This document shows positions 1 through 8,214 of a stretch of 64,000 nucleotides of DNA, one piece after another (position 1 is the stretch's first letter; the number at the start of each line of letters is the position of its first letter). The stretch is from Cedecea sp000277545. Lineage in GTDB: Bacteria; Pseudomonadota; Gammaproteobacteria; Enterobacterales; Enterobacteriaceae. A program made the translations under genes and the position numbers. The DNA is taken from assembly GCA_050847315.1 (NCBI GenBank), contig CP193791.1, one strand, 5' to 3'. The notes beneath the pieces were generated by a model. The model worked only from the letters and a program-made list of their open reading frames with translations, ran no database searches and was not told where the DNA came from.

Positions 1-3000
1 GCAGATTAAACGCCTTGAGCGCGGTGTGGCCTGGTATGTTACCGGCAGCACGCTGACCGCTGAGCAGTTGCAGGACGTTGCCGCTCTGCTGCACGACCGC
101 ATGATGGAGAGCGTGTTTACCTCTCTGAACGATGCACAGCAGCTGTTTACCCAGCAGCAGCCGGCCCCGGTGCAGAGCGTTGATCTGCTCGGGATAGGGC
201 GCGATGCGCTGGTGGAAGCGAACATTCGCCTTGGCCTCGCGCTGGCGGAAGACGAAATCGACTACCTGCAGGATGCGTTCAACAAGCTTGGCCGCAACCC
301 GAACGACATTGAACTGTATATGTTTGCTCAGGCGAACTCCGAGCACTGCCGCCATAAGATCTTTAACGCCGACTGGATTATTGACGGGCAGAAGCAGCCG
401 AAGTCGCTGTTCAAAATGATCAAAAACACCTTCGAGAAAACGCCGGATTACGTGCTGTCTGCCTATAAAGACAACGCGGCGGTGATGGAAGGTTCCGCCG
501 TCGGCCGCTTCTTCGCCGACCGTGAAGCAGGGCGCTATGACTTCCACCAGGAAGACGCGCATATCCTGATGAAGGTTGAAACCCACAACCACCCGACCGC
601 TATCTCTCCGTGGCCGGGCGCGGCAACCGGCTCAGGCGGTGAAATCCGCGACGAAGGCGCGACCGGGCGTGGCGCGAAGCCAAAAGCAGGCCTGGTGGGC
701 TTCTCCGTGTCTAACCTGCGTATTCCGGGCTTTGAACAGCCGTGGGAGCAGGATTTCGGCAAGCCAGACCGCATCGTTACCGCGCTGGATATCATGACCG
801 AAGGCCCTCTGGGCGGGGCGGCGTTTAACAACGAATTTGGCCGCCCGGCGCTGACCGGCTACTTCCGTACCTATGAAGAGCAGGTGAACAGCCACAACGG
901 CGTGGAGCTGCGCGGTTACCACAAACCTATCATGCTTGCGGGCGGGATCGGCAACATCCGCGCCGACCACGTCCAGAAGGGCGAAATCACCCCTGGCGCG
1001 AAGCTGATTGTGCTGGGCGGCCCGGCAATGAACATCGGCCTGGGCGGCGGGGCGGCTTCGTCAATGGCTTCCGGCCAGTCCGATGCGGATTTAGATTTTG
1101 CTTCCGTGCAGCGCGACAACCCTGAAATGGAGCGCCGCTGCCAGGAAGTGATCGACCGCTGCTGGCAGATGGGCGACGACAACCCAATCCTGTTTATCCA
1201 CGATGTTGGCGCGGGTGGCCTGTCTAACGCCATGCCTGAGCTGGTCAGCGATGGCGGACGCGGTGGCCGCTTCGAGCTGCGCGATATTCTTAACGACGAA
1301 CCGGGCATGAGCCCGCTCGAAGTCTGGTGTAACGAATCTCAGGAGCGCTATGTGCTGGCCGTTGCGCCAGAGCAACTGCCGCTGTTTGATGAACTTTGCC
1401 GCCGCGAGCGTGCGCCGTATGCGGTGATTGGTGAAGCCACCACCGAACAGCATCTGACGCTCAACGACAGCCACTTTGATAACCAGCCTATCGACATGCC
1501 GCTGGACGTGCTGCTGGGCAAAACGCCGAAGATGGAGCGTAACGTTGAGACGCTGAAAGCCAAAGGCGATGCCTTCAACAGCAGCGAAATTTCTATTGCC
1601 GATGCGGTGAAGCGCGTTCTGCACTTGCCGACCGTGGCTGAAAAAACCTTCCTCGTGACCATCGGCGACCGCACGGTAACCGGCATGGTGTCCCGCGATC
1701 AGATGGTTGGCCCGTGGCAGATCCCAGTCGCCAACTGCGCGGTGACTACCGCCAGCCTGGACAGCTACTACGGCGAAGCGATGTCTATCGGTGAACGTGC
1801 GCCGGTGGCCCTGCTGGACTTCGCGGCATCCGGTCGTCTGGCCGTGGGCGAAGCCTTAACGAACATCGCCGCGACCCAAATTGGCTCCCTGAAGCGCATT
1901 AAACTCTCCGCAAACTGGATGGCCGCAGCCGGTCACCCTGGCGAAGATGCCGGCCTGTATGAAGCGGTGAAGGCCGTTGGCGAAGAACTTTGCCCGGCTC
2001 TCGGGATCACCATCCCGGTGGGTAAAGACTCCATGTCGATGAAAACCCGCTGGCAGGAAGGTAACGAGCAGCGCGAGATGACCTCTCCGTTGTCGCTGGT
2101 GATCACCGCGTTTGCCCGCGTGGAAGACGTGCGTGGCACCGTGACGCCGCAGCTGAGCACCGAAGACAACGCCCTGCTGCTGATCGATTTAGGCAAAGGC
2201 CATAACTCGATGGGCGCGACCGCGCTGTCCCAGGTTTACCGCCAACTGGGCGACAAGCCTGCGGACGTTCGCAGCGTTGAGCAACTGAAAGGTTTCTGGG
2301 ACGCAATGCAGACACTGGTGGCGGATCGCAAACTGCTGGCCTGGCACGACCGTTCCGACGGTGGGCTGCTGGTGACGCTGGCGGAAATGGCCTTTACCGG
2401 CCACTGCGGCGTTGAGGTTGATATCGCCGGTCTCGGTAACGATCGCCTGGCCGCATTGTTTAACGAAGAGCTGGGTGGCGTGATCCAGGTTCGCGCTGAG
2501 GATCGTGCAGCCGTTGAGGCGCTGCTGGCTAAGCATGGCCTGGCTGACTGCGTGCATTACCTCGGTAAAGCTGTCGAAGGCGACCGCTTCACTATTAGCG
2601 CTAACGGGCACGCTGTGTTCAGCGAAAGCCGAACCACGCTGCGTATGTGGTGGGCAGAAACTACCTGGCAGATGCAGCGTCTGCGCGACAACCCAGACTG
2701 CGCGGATGAAGAGCACAACGCCAAGGCGAACGATAACGATCCTGGCCTGAACGTGAAGCTGAGCTTCGATATCAAAGAAGATATTGCTGCGACGTTTATC
2801 GCGACGGGCGCTCGTCCTAAAGTGGCCATCCTGCGTGAGCAGGGCGTTAACTCCCACGTTGAGATGGCGGCCGCCTTCCACCGTGCGGGCTTTGACGCCA
2901 TCGACGTGCATATGAGCGACCTGCTGGCGGGCCGTACCGGGCTGGAAAGCTTCCATACGCTGGTGGCGTGCGGCGGCTTCTCTTATGGTGACGTGCTGGG

Positions 3001-3586
3001 CGCGGGTGAAGGCTGGGCGAAGTCCATCCTGTTCAACGCTCGCGTGCGCGATGAGTTTGAAACCTTCTTCCATCGCCCGGAAACGTTGGCGCTTGGCGTT
3101 TGTAATGGCTGCCAGATGATGTCTAACCTGCGTGAGCTGATCCCAGGCAGTGATTTGTGGCCGCGCTTCGTGCGTAACCAGTCCGATCGCTTTGAAGCGC
3201 GCTTCAGCCTGGTTGAGGTGACCTCCAGCCCGTCGCTGCTGCTGCAGGGCATGGCCGGTTCCCATATGCCTATCGCGGTTTCTCACGGCGAAGGTCGTGT
3301 GGAAGTGCGTGATGCCGCTCATCTCGCCGCGCTTGAAAGCAAAGGGCTGGTGGCGCTGCGCTTTGTGGATAACTTCGCGAACGTGACCGAAACCTACCCG
3401 GCTAACCCGAACGGTTCGCCGAACGGCATCACCGCGGTGAGCAACGAAAGCGGGCGCGTGACCATCATGATGCCGCACCCTGAGCGTGTGTTCCGTACCG
3501 TGAGTAATTCCTGGCACCCGGCAGAGTGGGGCGAAGACAGCCCGTGGATGCGTATTTTCCGCAACGCACGTAAGCAACTGGGCTGA
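1..3586 (+). CDS. purL: Phosphoribosylformylglycinamidine synthase (5' end outside window)
   Basis: Large single-chain FGAM synthase of de novo purine synthesis; converts FGAR, glutamine and ATP to FGAM in the cytoplasm. The reading frame is already open at base 2, so the true start lies upstream and roughly the first 100 residues of an about 1295-residue protein are missing. Visible are the two FGAM-synthetase halves (for example GGEIRDEGATGRGAKPKAG and the PVGKDSMSMK segment) and the C-terminal class I glutaminase domain with its nucleophile Cys in GVCNGCQMM and a MMPHPERVF segment near the end. It ends in TGA and is followed directly by a palindromic repeat element. Near residue-for-residue agreement with enterobacterial PurL as I remember it makes the call certain. 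Confidence 0.98.
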   Translation, partial: QIKRLERGVAWYVTGSTLTAEQLQDVAALLHDRMMESVFTSLNDAQQLFTQQQPAPVQSVDLLGIGRDALVEANIRLGLALAEDEIDYLQDAFNKLGRNPNDIELYMFAQANSEHCRHKIFNADWIIDGQKQPKSLFKMIKNTFEKTPDYVLSAYKDNAAVMEGSAVGRFFADREAGRYDFHQEDAHILMKVETHNHPTAISPWPGAATGSGGEIRDEGATGRGAKPKAGLVGFSVSNLRIPGFEQPWEQDFGKPDRIVTALDIMTEGPLGGAAFNNEFGRPALTGYFRTYEEQVNSHNGVELRGYHKPIMLAGGIGNIRADHVQKGEITPGAKLIVLGGPAMNIGLGGGAASSMASGQSDADLDFASVQRDNPEMERRCQEVIDRCWQMGDDNPILFIHDVGAGGLSNAMPELVSDGGRGGRFELRDILNDEPGMSPLEVWCNESQERYVLAVAPEQLPLFDELCRRERAPYAVIGEATTEQHLTLNDSHFDNQPIDMPLDVLLGKTPKMERNVETLKAKGDAFNSSEISIADAVKRVLHLPTVAEKTFLVTIGDRTVTGMVSRDQMVGPWQIPVANCAVTTASLDSYYGEAMSIGERAPVALLDFAASGRLAVGEALTNIAATQIGSLKRIKLSANWMAAAGHPGEDAGLYEAVKAVGEELCPALGITIPVGKDSMSMKTRWQEGNEQREMTSPLSLVITAFARVEDVRGTVTPQLSTEDNALLLIDLGKGHNSMGATALSQVYRQLGDKPADVRSVEQLKGFWDAMQTLVADRKLLAWHDRSDGGLLVTLAEMAFTGHCGVEVDIAGLGNDRLAALFNEELGGVIQVRAEDRAAVEALLAKHGLADCVHYLGKAVEGDRFTISANGHAVFSESRTTLRMWWAETTWQMQRLRDNPDCADEEHNAKANDNDPGLNVKLSFDIKEDIAATFIATGARPKVAILREQGVNSHVEMAAAFHRAGFDAIDVHMSDLLAGRTGLESFHTLVACGGFSYGDVLGAGEGWAKSILFNARVRDEFETFFHRPETLALGVCNGCQMMSNLRELIPGSDLWPRFVRNQSDRFEARFSLVEVTSSPSLLLQGMAGSHMPIAVSHGEGRVEVRDAAHLAALESKGLVALRFVDNFANVTETYPANPNGSPNGITAVSNESGRVTIMMPHPERVFRTVSNSWHPAEWGEDSPWMRIFRNARKQLG

Positions 3587-3589
3587 TTA

Positions 3590-3738
3590 CCCTCACCCCG
3601 ACCCTCTCCCTAAAGGGAGAGGGGGAAAACAGCAGGCAGGCTCCGATCCAGTCCCCTGGCTTTTAGAGGGTGGGAAAACAGCAGACAGGCTCCGATCCAG
3701 TGCCCTCTCCCCTTTGGGGAGAGGGCCAGGGTGAGGGG
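3590..3738. repeat. Composite palindromic extragenic element (BIME-like), copy 1
   Basis: The element begins CCCTCACCCC and ends in its near complement GGTGAGGGG, giving terminal inverted repeats. Inside each end is a perfect 10-bp hairpin: ccctctccct/agggagaggg at 3602-3623 (loop of 2) and ccctctcccc/ggggagaggg at 3703-3725 (loop of 3). Between them lie two direct repeats. The same architecture recurs at 38866-39039 and a lone hairpin of the type sits at 8177-8201. It resembles REP/BIME elements mobilised by RAYT transposases; the family assignment is inference. It could also act as a 3' stabiliser or terminator for purL. Confidence 0.8.
3623..3701. repeat. Pair of 30-bp direct repeats inside the palindromic element
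   Basis: Two copies of a 30-bp unit (3623-3652 and 3672-3701) start gggaaaacagcag and end ctccgatccagt. They differ at one base and are offset by 49 bp. They form the core between the two GC-rich hairpins. The near identity suggests a recent internal duplication of the element's spacer. Confidence 0.8.
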
Positions 3739-3745
3739 CTTTTTT

Positions 3746-3763
3746 TGTCACTAAACCCCGACA
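3746..3763 (+). promoter_or_regulatory. GlrR (QseF) binding site 1, TGTC-N10-GACA
   Basis: Perfect TGTC-N10-GACA inverted repeat, the operator known for the GlrR enhancer-binding protein upstream of glmY in E. coli. It lies about 230 bp before the predicted glmY start, typical for sigma-54 activation from a distance. Confidence 0.85.
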
Positions 3764-3778
3764 CCTTCACTTTTAAAG

Positions 3779-3796
3779 TGTCGTCAAAAAGAGACA
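3779..3796 (+). promoter_or_regulatory. GlrR (QseF) binding site 2, TGTC-N10-GACA
   Basis: Second perfect TGTC-N10-GACA repeat, offset 33 bp (about three helical turns) from site 1, so the two would lie on the same face of the DNA. Confidence 0.85.
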
Positions 3797-3798
3797 TT

Positions 3799-3811
3799 TA
3801 ACTCATTGATT
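3799..3811 (-). promoter_or_regulatory. IHF consensus site between GlrR sites and glmY promoter
   Basis: TAACTCATTGATT matches the reverse form of the IHF consensus (YAAN4TTGATW) at every defined position and sits in an AT-rich stretch between GlrR sites 2 and 3. IHF bending is known to help sigma-54 activators contact the promoter at E. coli glmY. A short degenerate consensus can occur by chance, but the position is right. Confidence 0.6.
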
Positions 3812-3841
3812 TTTAATGATGTGATTGAGCGGGTTAAAGAG

Positions 3842-3859
3842 TGTTGTGAAATGGCGACA
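3842..3859 (+). promoter_or_regulatory. GlrR (QseF) binding site 3, TGTT-N10-GACA
   Basis: TGTT-N10-GACA, one base away from the perfect operator. Three such sites are known upstream of glmY in E. coli; this is the promoter-proximal and least perfect one here. Confidence 0.7.
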
Positions 3860-3938
3860 TAGAGAACAAAAAATACGCACAATATATCCTCCTGCATTCC
3901 TTCTTAATTATATTTAAAACAATTAGTTAAATTTAAAC

Positions 3939-3967
3939 TTGTAAAGTTGGCATGATATCTGCTTAAT
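3939..3967 (+). promoter_or_regulatory. Overlapping sigma-54 and sigma-70 promoters of glmY
   Basis: TTGGCATGATATCTGCTT at 3947-3964 carries the sigma-54 -24 GG (3949-3950) and -12 GC (3961-3962) separated by exactly 10 bp, predicting a start near 3974. A sigma-70 pair, TTGTAA (3939-3944) and CTTAAT (3962-3967) with a 17-bp spacer, overlaps and predicts the same start. This dual arrangement is known for glmY in enterobacteria. Confidence 0.85.
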
Positions 3968-3974
3968 AACGCTC

Positions 3975-4168
3975 AGTGGCTCATTCAATCTCTTATGTCA
4001 GCGTCTTTTCAGACAGACTACATAAACCGCCGAATGACGCACAAAAAGGTGCCTGCCGTCCGATTTTTGATAAATGCCTTTCGGCTTATCATGCTCCGGG
4101 CGAAACGTTGAGTAAGGCGCCGCCTAATTCCTAAACAAAGGCAGGGTTTTTGACCCTGCCTTTGTTGT
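3975..4168 (+). ncRNA. glmY: GlmY small regulatory RNA
   Basis: GlmY binds the adaptor RapZ and thereby protects the related sRNA GlmZ from cleavage, so that glmS (glucosamine-6-phosphate synthase) is translated. The predicted 5' end AGTGGCTCATTCA matches the start of E. coli GlmY as I recall it, and a conserved stretch ending CATGCTCCGGGC lies near 4090-4101. The gene is between purL and glrK as in E. coli, is preceded by its sigma-54 promoter and GlrR sites, and ends in a strong intrinsic terminator. The length of about 190 nt is close to the E. coli primary transcript. A small open frame on the other strand (4018-4200) is not supported as a gene. Confidence 0.9.
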
Positions 4169-4170
4169 TT
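4134..4170 (+). terminator. Intrinsic terminator of glmY
   Basis: Perfect 13-bp stem (4134-4146 with 4154-4166) around a 7-base loop, followed by a T-rich tail. It forms the 3' end of GlmY, and in E. coli this 3' hairpin is removed by processing. Confidence 0.9.
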
Positions 4171-4235
4171 CCGGGAATCGCACCTTTCCACCACGCGCAA
4201 TCGCGGCTAGCATCGTGTCATACAGGTAATGTGAG

Positions 4236-5672
4236 ATGAAGCTATTGAACCAGTGGCATTTTTTCCCTCGATCTTTGCGCCAGCTTGTCATGATGGCCTT
4301 TTTATTGGTGCTCGTACCGCTGCTGGTGCTTGCGTGGCAGGCGTGGCAAAGCCTTAACGCCCTGAGCGCTCAGGCCGCGTTGACCAACCGCACCACGTTG
4401 ACCGATGCCCGCCGCAGTGAAGCGATGACTAATGTCGCATTGGAAATGGAGCGGAGCTACCGTCAATATTGCGTGCTCGATGACTCACGCCTTGCCCAGC
4501 TGTATCAGGGGCAGCGTCAGCGCTATGCTCAAATGCTTGAAGCCCACGCCTCCGTATTACCCGATCCGAAACTCTACCAATCACTCAGCCAGTCTTTGAG
4601 CGATCTGGCTGAACTCAAATGTAAAAACAGCGGGCCGGAAGCGCCTGCGGCAAACCAACTGGAACAATTCGCCTCAACCAATGCAGAAATGGTGCAGGCC
4701 ACGCGGGCGGTGGTGTTCTCTCGTGGACAGCAGCTGCAGCAGGAAATTGCTGAGCGAGGCCAGTTCTTCGGCTGGCAGGCCTTGGTGCTGTTTCTGCTCA
4801 GCCTGGGGCTGGTCATCATCTTCACCCGCATGATTATCGGCCCGGTTAAAGGCATCGAACGGATGATTAACCGGCTGGGGGAAGGGCGTTTGCTCGGCAA
4901 CAGCGAGGTCTTTAAAGGGCCGCGTGAGCTGCGTTCCGTTGGGCAGCGCATTGTCTGGTTAAGCGAACGCCTGTCCTGGCTTGAATCTCAGCGCCACGAG
5001 TTCCTCCGCCATCTTTCCCATGAATTAAAAACGCCGCTCGCCAGTATGAGAGAGGGGACTGAACTGCTTGCTGACCAGGTTGCCGGGCCGCTCAATGCCG
5101 ACCAAAAAGAGGTCGTCGCTATTCTGGACAACAGCAGCCGCCACCTGCAAAAGCTGATTGAACAACTGCTGGACTATAACCGCAAGCTGGCGGACGGAAC
5201 GGTAACGCTGGAAAGGGTCGAACTGGCCCCGATTGTGGAGATGGTTATCTCTGCCCACAGTCTGCCGGCGAGGGCTAAAATGATGCATACCGACATTCAA
5301 TTGAGCCCAAAAGCCTGCCTCGCAGAGGCGACGCTGCTGATGAGCGTACTGGATAATCTCTACTCCAATGCGGTGCACTATGGCAGTGAATCCGGTACCA
5401 TTTATCTCCGGAGTTTGCAGGTGGGCGCGATACTGTACATTGAGGTCGCGAATACCGGCGAGCCGATTCCGGCCACGGAACAAGAGATGATTTTTGAGCC
5501 TTTCTTCCAGGGTAGCCACCAGCGGAAGGGCTCCGTAAAGGGAAGTGGGCTGGGGTTAAGTATCGCCAGGGATTGCATTCGACGTATGCACGGAAAACTT
5601 AGCCTGATCAACGCTAACAGCGCGGAAGTGTGCTTCCGTATCGAATTACCGGTTTTCCCTGAGAATGATTAA
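4236..5672 (+). CDS. glrK: Two-component sensor histidine kinase GlrK (QseE)
   Basis: Inner-membrane sensor kinase that phosphorylates GlrR. The 478 residues begin with a membrane segment (about 17-37, LVMMAFLLVLVPLLVLAWQA), then a periplasmic sensing region, a second membrane segment near 182-202, a HAMP linker, the dimerisation/phosphoacceptor helix FLRHLSHELKTP (phospho-His about residue 262), and a HATPase domain with N box (DNLYSNAVHYG) and GSGLGLSIARD. It overlaps qseG by 8 bp and is followed by glrR, an operon conserved in enterobacteria. The start ATG follows a weak GTGAG ribosome site. The glmY terminator separates it from the sRNA. Confidence 0.96.
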   Translation: MKLLNQWHFFPRSLRQLVMMAFLLVLVPLLVLAWQAWQSLNALSAQAALTNRTTLTDARRSEAMTNVALEMERSYRQYCVLDDSRLAQLYQGQRQRYAQMLEAHASVLPDPKLYQSLSQSLSDLAELKCKNSGPEAPAANQLEQFASTNAEMVQATRAVVFSRGQQLQQEIAERGQFFGWQALVLFLLSLGLVIIFTRMIIGPVKGIERMINRLGEGRLLGNSEVFKGPRELRSVGQRIVWLSERLSWLESQRHEFLRHLSHELKTPLASMREGTELLADQVAGPLNADQKEVVAILDNSSRHLQKLIEQLLDYNRKLADGTVTLERVELAPIVEMVISAHSLPARAKMMHTDIQLSPKACLAEATLLMSVLDNLYSNAVHYGSESGTIYLRSLQVGAILYIEVANTGEPIPATEQEMIFEPFFQGSHQRKGSVKGSGLGLSIARDCIRRMHGKLSLINANSAEVCFRIELPVFPEND

Positions 5673-6426
5673 AACGATGAAAGTACTTTTATTGCGTGAA
5701 CCGCGCCGCGGGTCTTTGACTCGCCTGATTTGCTGGGTATCTGGGGCGCTGGTTGGCGCGACGCTGTTGACAGGCTGCGCCCCCGCAAGGGTGTCCAGCA
5801 GCCTGGATGAGGCCCACAAACCGCATATTCCAGAACAACAAATCCCTGATTACCTGTCCACGGACTGCACCGAAATATGGGATCTCACGGGGCATGACGT
5901 CAGCAGTAACCCGCTTTACTGGCTTCGCGGTATGGATTGCGCCCAGCGCCTGTCACCGGCAGAAGCCCGCGCGGAAGCCCGCCAGTGGCCAGCAGAAACC
6001 TGGCAGGACACGTTTAAGCGCGGCATTTTGCTGTCTACGGCTAAAATTACCCCGACCGAGCGCCGCCGCTACATGACCCAGCTCGACACCATGACCAGCG
6101 AAGTGCCTGTGCAGGTACGTTCTCTGTTTGAGATTTGGCGCGACGGGCAACAGTCTCAGCTTAAACTCTCGGATGAGCGCACGCGCTACAGCAAGCTGCA
6201 GCAGTCAACCGACGGCGAGCTGGATACGCTGCGGGAGCAGCAGCAGCGCCTTCGCAGCCAGCTCGATCTCACTACGCGCAAGCTGGAAAATCTGACCGAC
6301 ATTGAGCGTCAGCTTTCCAGCCGCAAGCCGGGAAGCAATCTGGTGCCCGGCACGCACAGCACGGATGACAATGACGACGACGATAGCGGCGCTTCAAACA
6401 AATCGCAGCCGGAGGCAAAACCATGA
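5665..6426 (+). CDS. qseG: QseG outer-membrane lipoprotein of the GlrK/GlrR operon
   Basis: 253-residue lipoprotein between kinase and regulator. A hydrophobic signal ends in a lipobox LLTGC (Cys 38). The mature part keeps the DYLSTDCTEIW and NPLYWLRGMDCAQRL segments of enterobacterial QseG. It continues with a helical coiled region (RYSKLQQSTDGELDTLREQ, TTRKLENLTDIERQLSSRKP) and ends in a low-complexity acidic tail (TDDNDDDDSG). QseG is reported to interact with the sensor QseE/GlrK and to assist type III effector translocation in pathogenic E. coli; a signalling accessory role is likely here. It overlaps glrK by 8 bp and glrR by 4 bp (ATGA), so translation is coupled. A second possible start is ATG at 5677. 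Confidence 0.9.
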   Translation: MIKTMKVLLLREPRRGSLTRLICWVSGALVGATLLTGCAPARVSSSLDEAHKPHIPEQQIPDYLSTDCTEIWDLTGHDVSSNPLYWLRGMDCAQRLSPAEARAEARQWPAETWQDTFKRGILLSTAKITPTERRRYMTQLDTMTSEVPVQVRSLFEIWRDGQQSQLKLSDERTRYSKLQQSTDGELDTLREQQQRLRSQLDLTTRKLENLTDIERQLSSRKPGSNLVPGTHSTDDNDDDDSGASNKSQPEAKP

Positions 6427-7760
6427 CGCAAAGGAAACCCGCGCGCTTACTATTAGTGGATGATGATCCCGGCCTGTTAAAGCTGCTGGGAATGCGCCTG
6501 TCGAGCGAGGGCTATACGGTCACCACGGCTGAAAGCGGGGCTGAGGGGCTGAAAGTCCTGGCACGGGAAAAAATCGACCTGGTGATAAGCGATCTCAGGA
6601 TGGACGAAATGGACGGCATGGCGCTGTTCGCGGAGATCCAAAAAGGCCAGCCGGGGATGCCGGTGATCATCCTGACTGCGCACGGTTCTATTCCTGACGC
6701 GGTGGCGGCGACCCAGCAGGGTGTATTCAGTTTCCTCACCAAACCGGTGGACAGAGACGCACTTTATCAGGCCATCGACAACGCGCTTGAGCATACCGTC
6801 ATCGCTGGCGATGACATGTGGCGCGACACCATTGTGACCCGCAGCCCGATTATGCAGCGTTTACTCGAGCAGGCACGCATGGTGGCGCAGTCGGACGTCA
6901 GCGTGTTGATTAACGGCCAAAGCGGCACCGGGAAAGAGATTCTGGCCCAGGCGATACACAACGCCAGCCCGCGCAGCAAAAAAGCGTTTATCGCTATCAA
7001 CTGTGGCGCGCTGCCTGAACAGTTGCTTGAGTCAGAGCTGTTCGGCCACGCTCGCGGAGCCTTTACCGGGGCGGTGAGCAGCCGCGAAGGCCTGTTCCAG
7101 GCGGCAGAAGGTGGAACGCTATTTCTGGATGAGATCGGCGATATGCCTATCCCGCTGCAGGTTAAGCTGCTGCGCGTTTTGCAGGAGCGAAAAGTTCGCC
7201 CGCTGGGCAGCAACCGCGATCTGGACATCGACGTGCGGATTATCTCCGCCACGCACCGGGACTTGCCGAAAGCGATGGAGCGCGGGGAGTTTCGTGAAGA
7301 CCTCTTCTACCGCCTCAACGTTGTGAACCTGAAAATTCCTGCGTTGCATGAACGTGCCGAAGATATTCCGCTGCTGGCGAATCATTTGTTACGCCAGTCC
7401 GCCGACAGGCACAAACCTTTCGTTCGGAGTTTCTCCACCGACGCCATGAAGCGGTTGATGACCGCAAGCTGGCCTGGCAACGTACGTCAGCTAGTGAACG
7501 TGATTGAGCAGTGCGTGGCGCTGACCTCAGCCCCGGTGATTGGCGAAGCGCTGGTGGAGCAGGCGCTGGAAGGCGAAAACACCGCCTTGCCGACATTTGT
7601 CGAAGCCCGTAACCAGTTCGAACTAAACTATCTGCGTAAGCTGCTGCAAATTACCAAAGGAAATGTCACCCATGCCGCACGCATGGCGGGGCGTAACCGA
7701 ACCGAATTCTATAAATTACTGGCCAGGCATGAACTCGAGGCCAATGACTTTAAAGAGTAG
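6423..7760 (+). CDS. glrR: Sigma-54-dependent response regulator GlrR (QseF)
   Basis: Activator of glmY. Receiver domain about residues 8-120 with the acidic pocket DDD (13-15), phospho-acceptor Asp 57 (SDLRMDEMDG) and conserved Thr/Lys (ILTAHG, TKPVD). The central AAA+ domain has Walker A GQSGTGKE, the sigma-54-contacting GAFTGA loop and Walker B GGTLFLDEIG. A C-terminal Fis-type helix-turn-helix (THAARMAGRNRTEFYKLLARH) completes it. Length 445 residues is normal. Three TGTC-N10-GACA-type sites for it lie at 3746-3859. Confidence 0.96.
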   Translation: MTQRKPARLLLVDDDPGLLKLLGMRLSSEGYTVTTAESGAEGLKVLAREKIDLVISDLRMDEMDGMALFAEIQKGQPGMPVIILTAHGSIPDAVAATQQGVFSFLTKPVDRDALYQAIDNALEHTVIAGDDMWRDTIVTRSPIMQRLLEQARMVAQSDVSVLINGQSGTGKEILAQAIHNASPRSKKAFIAINCGALPEQLLESELFGHARGAFTGAVSSREGLFQAAEGGTLFLDEIGDMPIPLQVKLLRVLQERKVRPLGSNRDLDIDVRIISATHRDLPKAMERGEFREDLFYRLNVVNLKIPALHERAEDIPLLANHLLRQSADRHKPFVRSFSTDAMKRLMTASWPGNVRQLVNVIEQCVALTSAPVIGEALVEQALEGENTALPTFVEARNQFELNYLRKLLQITKGNVTHAARMAGRNRTEFYKLLARHELEANDFKE

Positions 7761-7826
7761 GCTGTGGTAGTGTGAGCAACCGATTACTAACAGTACAAAA
7801 CGCCGCGCGGGGACACCGGTAATACC

Positions 7827-8165
7827 ATGAAAAAAATTGATGCGATTATTAAACCTTTCAAACTGGATGATGTGCGCGAAGCGCTGGCTGAAGTGGGCAT
7901 TACCGGCATGACGGTGACGGAAGTCAAAGGTTTTGGCCGTCAGAAAGGGCATACCGAGCTGTACCGCGGTGCCGAGTACATGGTGGACTTTCTGCCAAAA
8001 GTAAAAATTGAAATTGTGGTGACCGACGATATCGTTGATACCTGCGTGGACACCATTATCCGCACGGCCCAGACCGGCAAGATCGGTGACGGTAAGATTT
8101 TCGTGTTTGATGTGGCGCGCGTGGTGCGTATTCGTACCGGCGAAGAAGACGACGCGGCGATTTGA
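7827..8165 (+). CDS. glnB: Nitrogen regulatory protein P-II
   Basis: 112-residue trimeric signalling protein that senses 2-oxoglutarate, ATP/ADP and glutamine status and controls GlnD/GlnE/NtrB. The T-loop carries the uridylylated Tyr 51 in GHTELYRGAEY, and the TGKIGDGKIF signature of the family is intact. Located immediately after glrR, as in E. coli; 66 bp separate them. Ribosome site GGGGAC lies 11 bases before the ATG. Confidence 0.98.
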   Translation: MKKIDAIIKPFKLDDVREALAEVGITGMTVTEVKGFGRQKGHTELYRGAEYMVDFLPKVKIEIVVTDDIVDTCVDTIIRTAQTGKIGDGKIFVFDVARVVRIRTGEEDDAAI

Positions 8166-8176
8166 TTTAGATTTTT

Positions 8177-8201
8177 CCCCTCTCCCGGGAAGGGAGAGGG
8201 G
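8177..8201. repeat. Single CCCTCTCCC-type palindrome between glnB and hmp
   Basis: Perfect 10-bp stem cccctctccc/gggagagggg around a 5-base loop, between the convergent ends of glnB and hmp. It has no T-run on either side, so it is not a classical intrinsic terminator. It is one half-unit of the composite elements at 3590-3738 and 38866-39039. Confidence 0.75.
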
Positions 8202-8214
8202 CAGTCTTACTAAA

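Noticed and set aside
2189..3577. 462-codon open frame on the minus strand opposite purL
   Set aside because: It is a complement-frame shadow of a GC-rich conserved gene; no ribosome site, no recognisable domain, His/Arg/Gln-rich composition typical of antisense frames.
3590..3738. Repeat cluster considered as a CRISPR array
   Set aside because: Only two 30-bp direct repeats with a short GC-hairpin-related spacer, no further units and no cas genes; the palindromic-element explanation fits better.
4018..4200. 60-codon minus-strand frame over glmY
   Set aside because: Arg-rich frame produced by the sRNA and its terminator hairpin; no ribosome site or homologue recognised.
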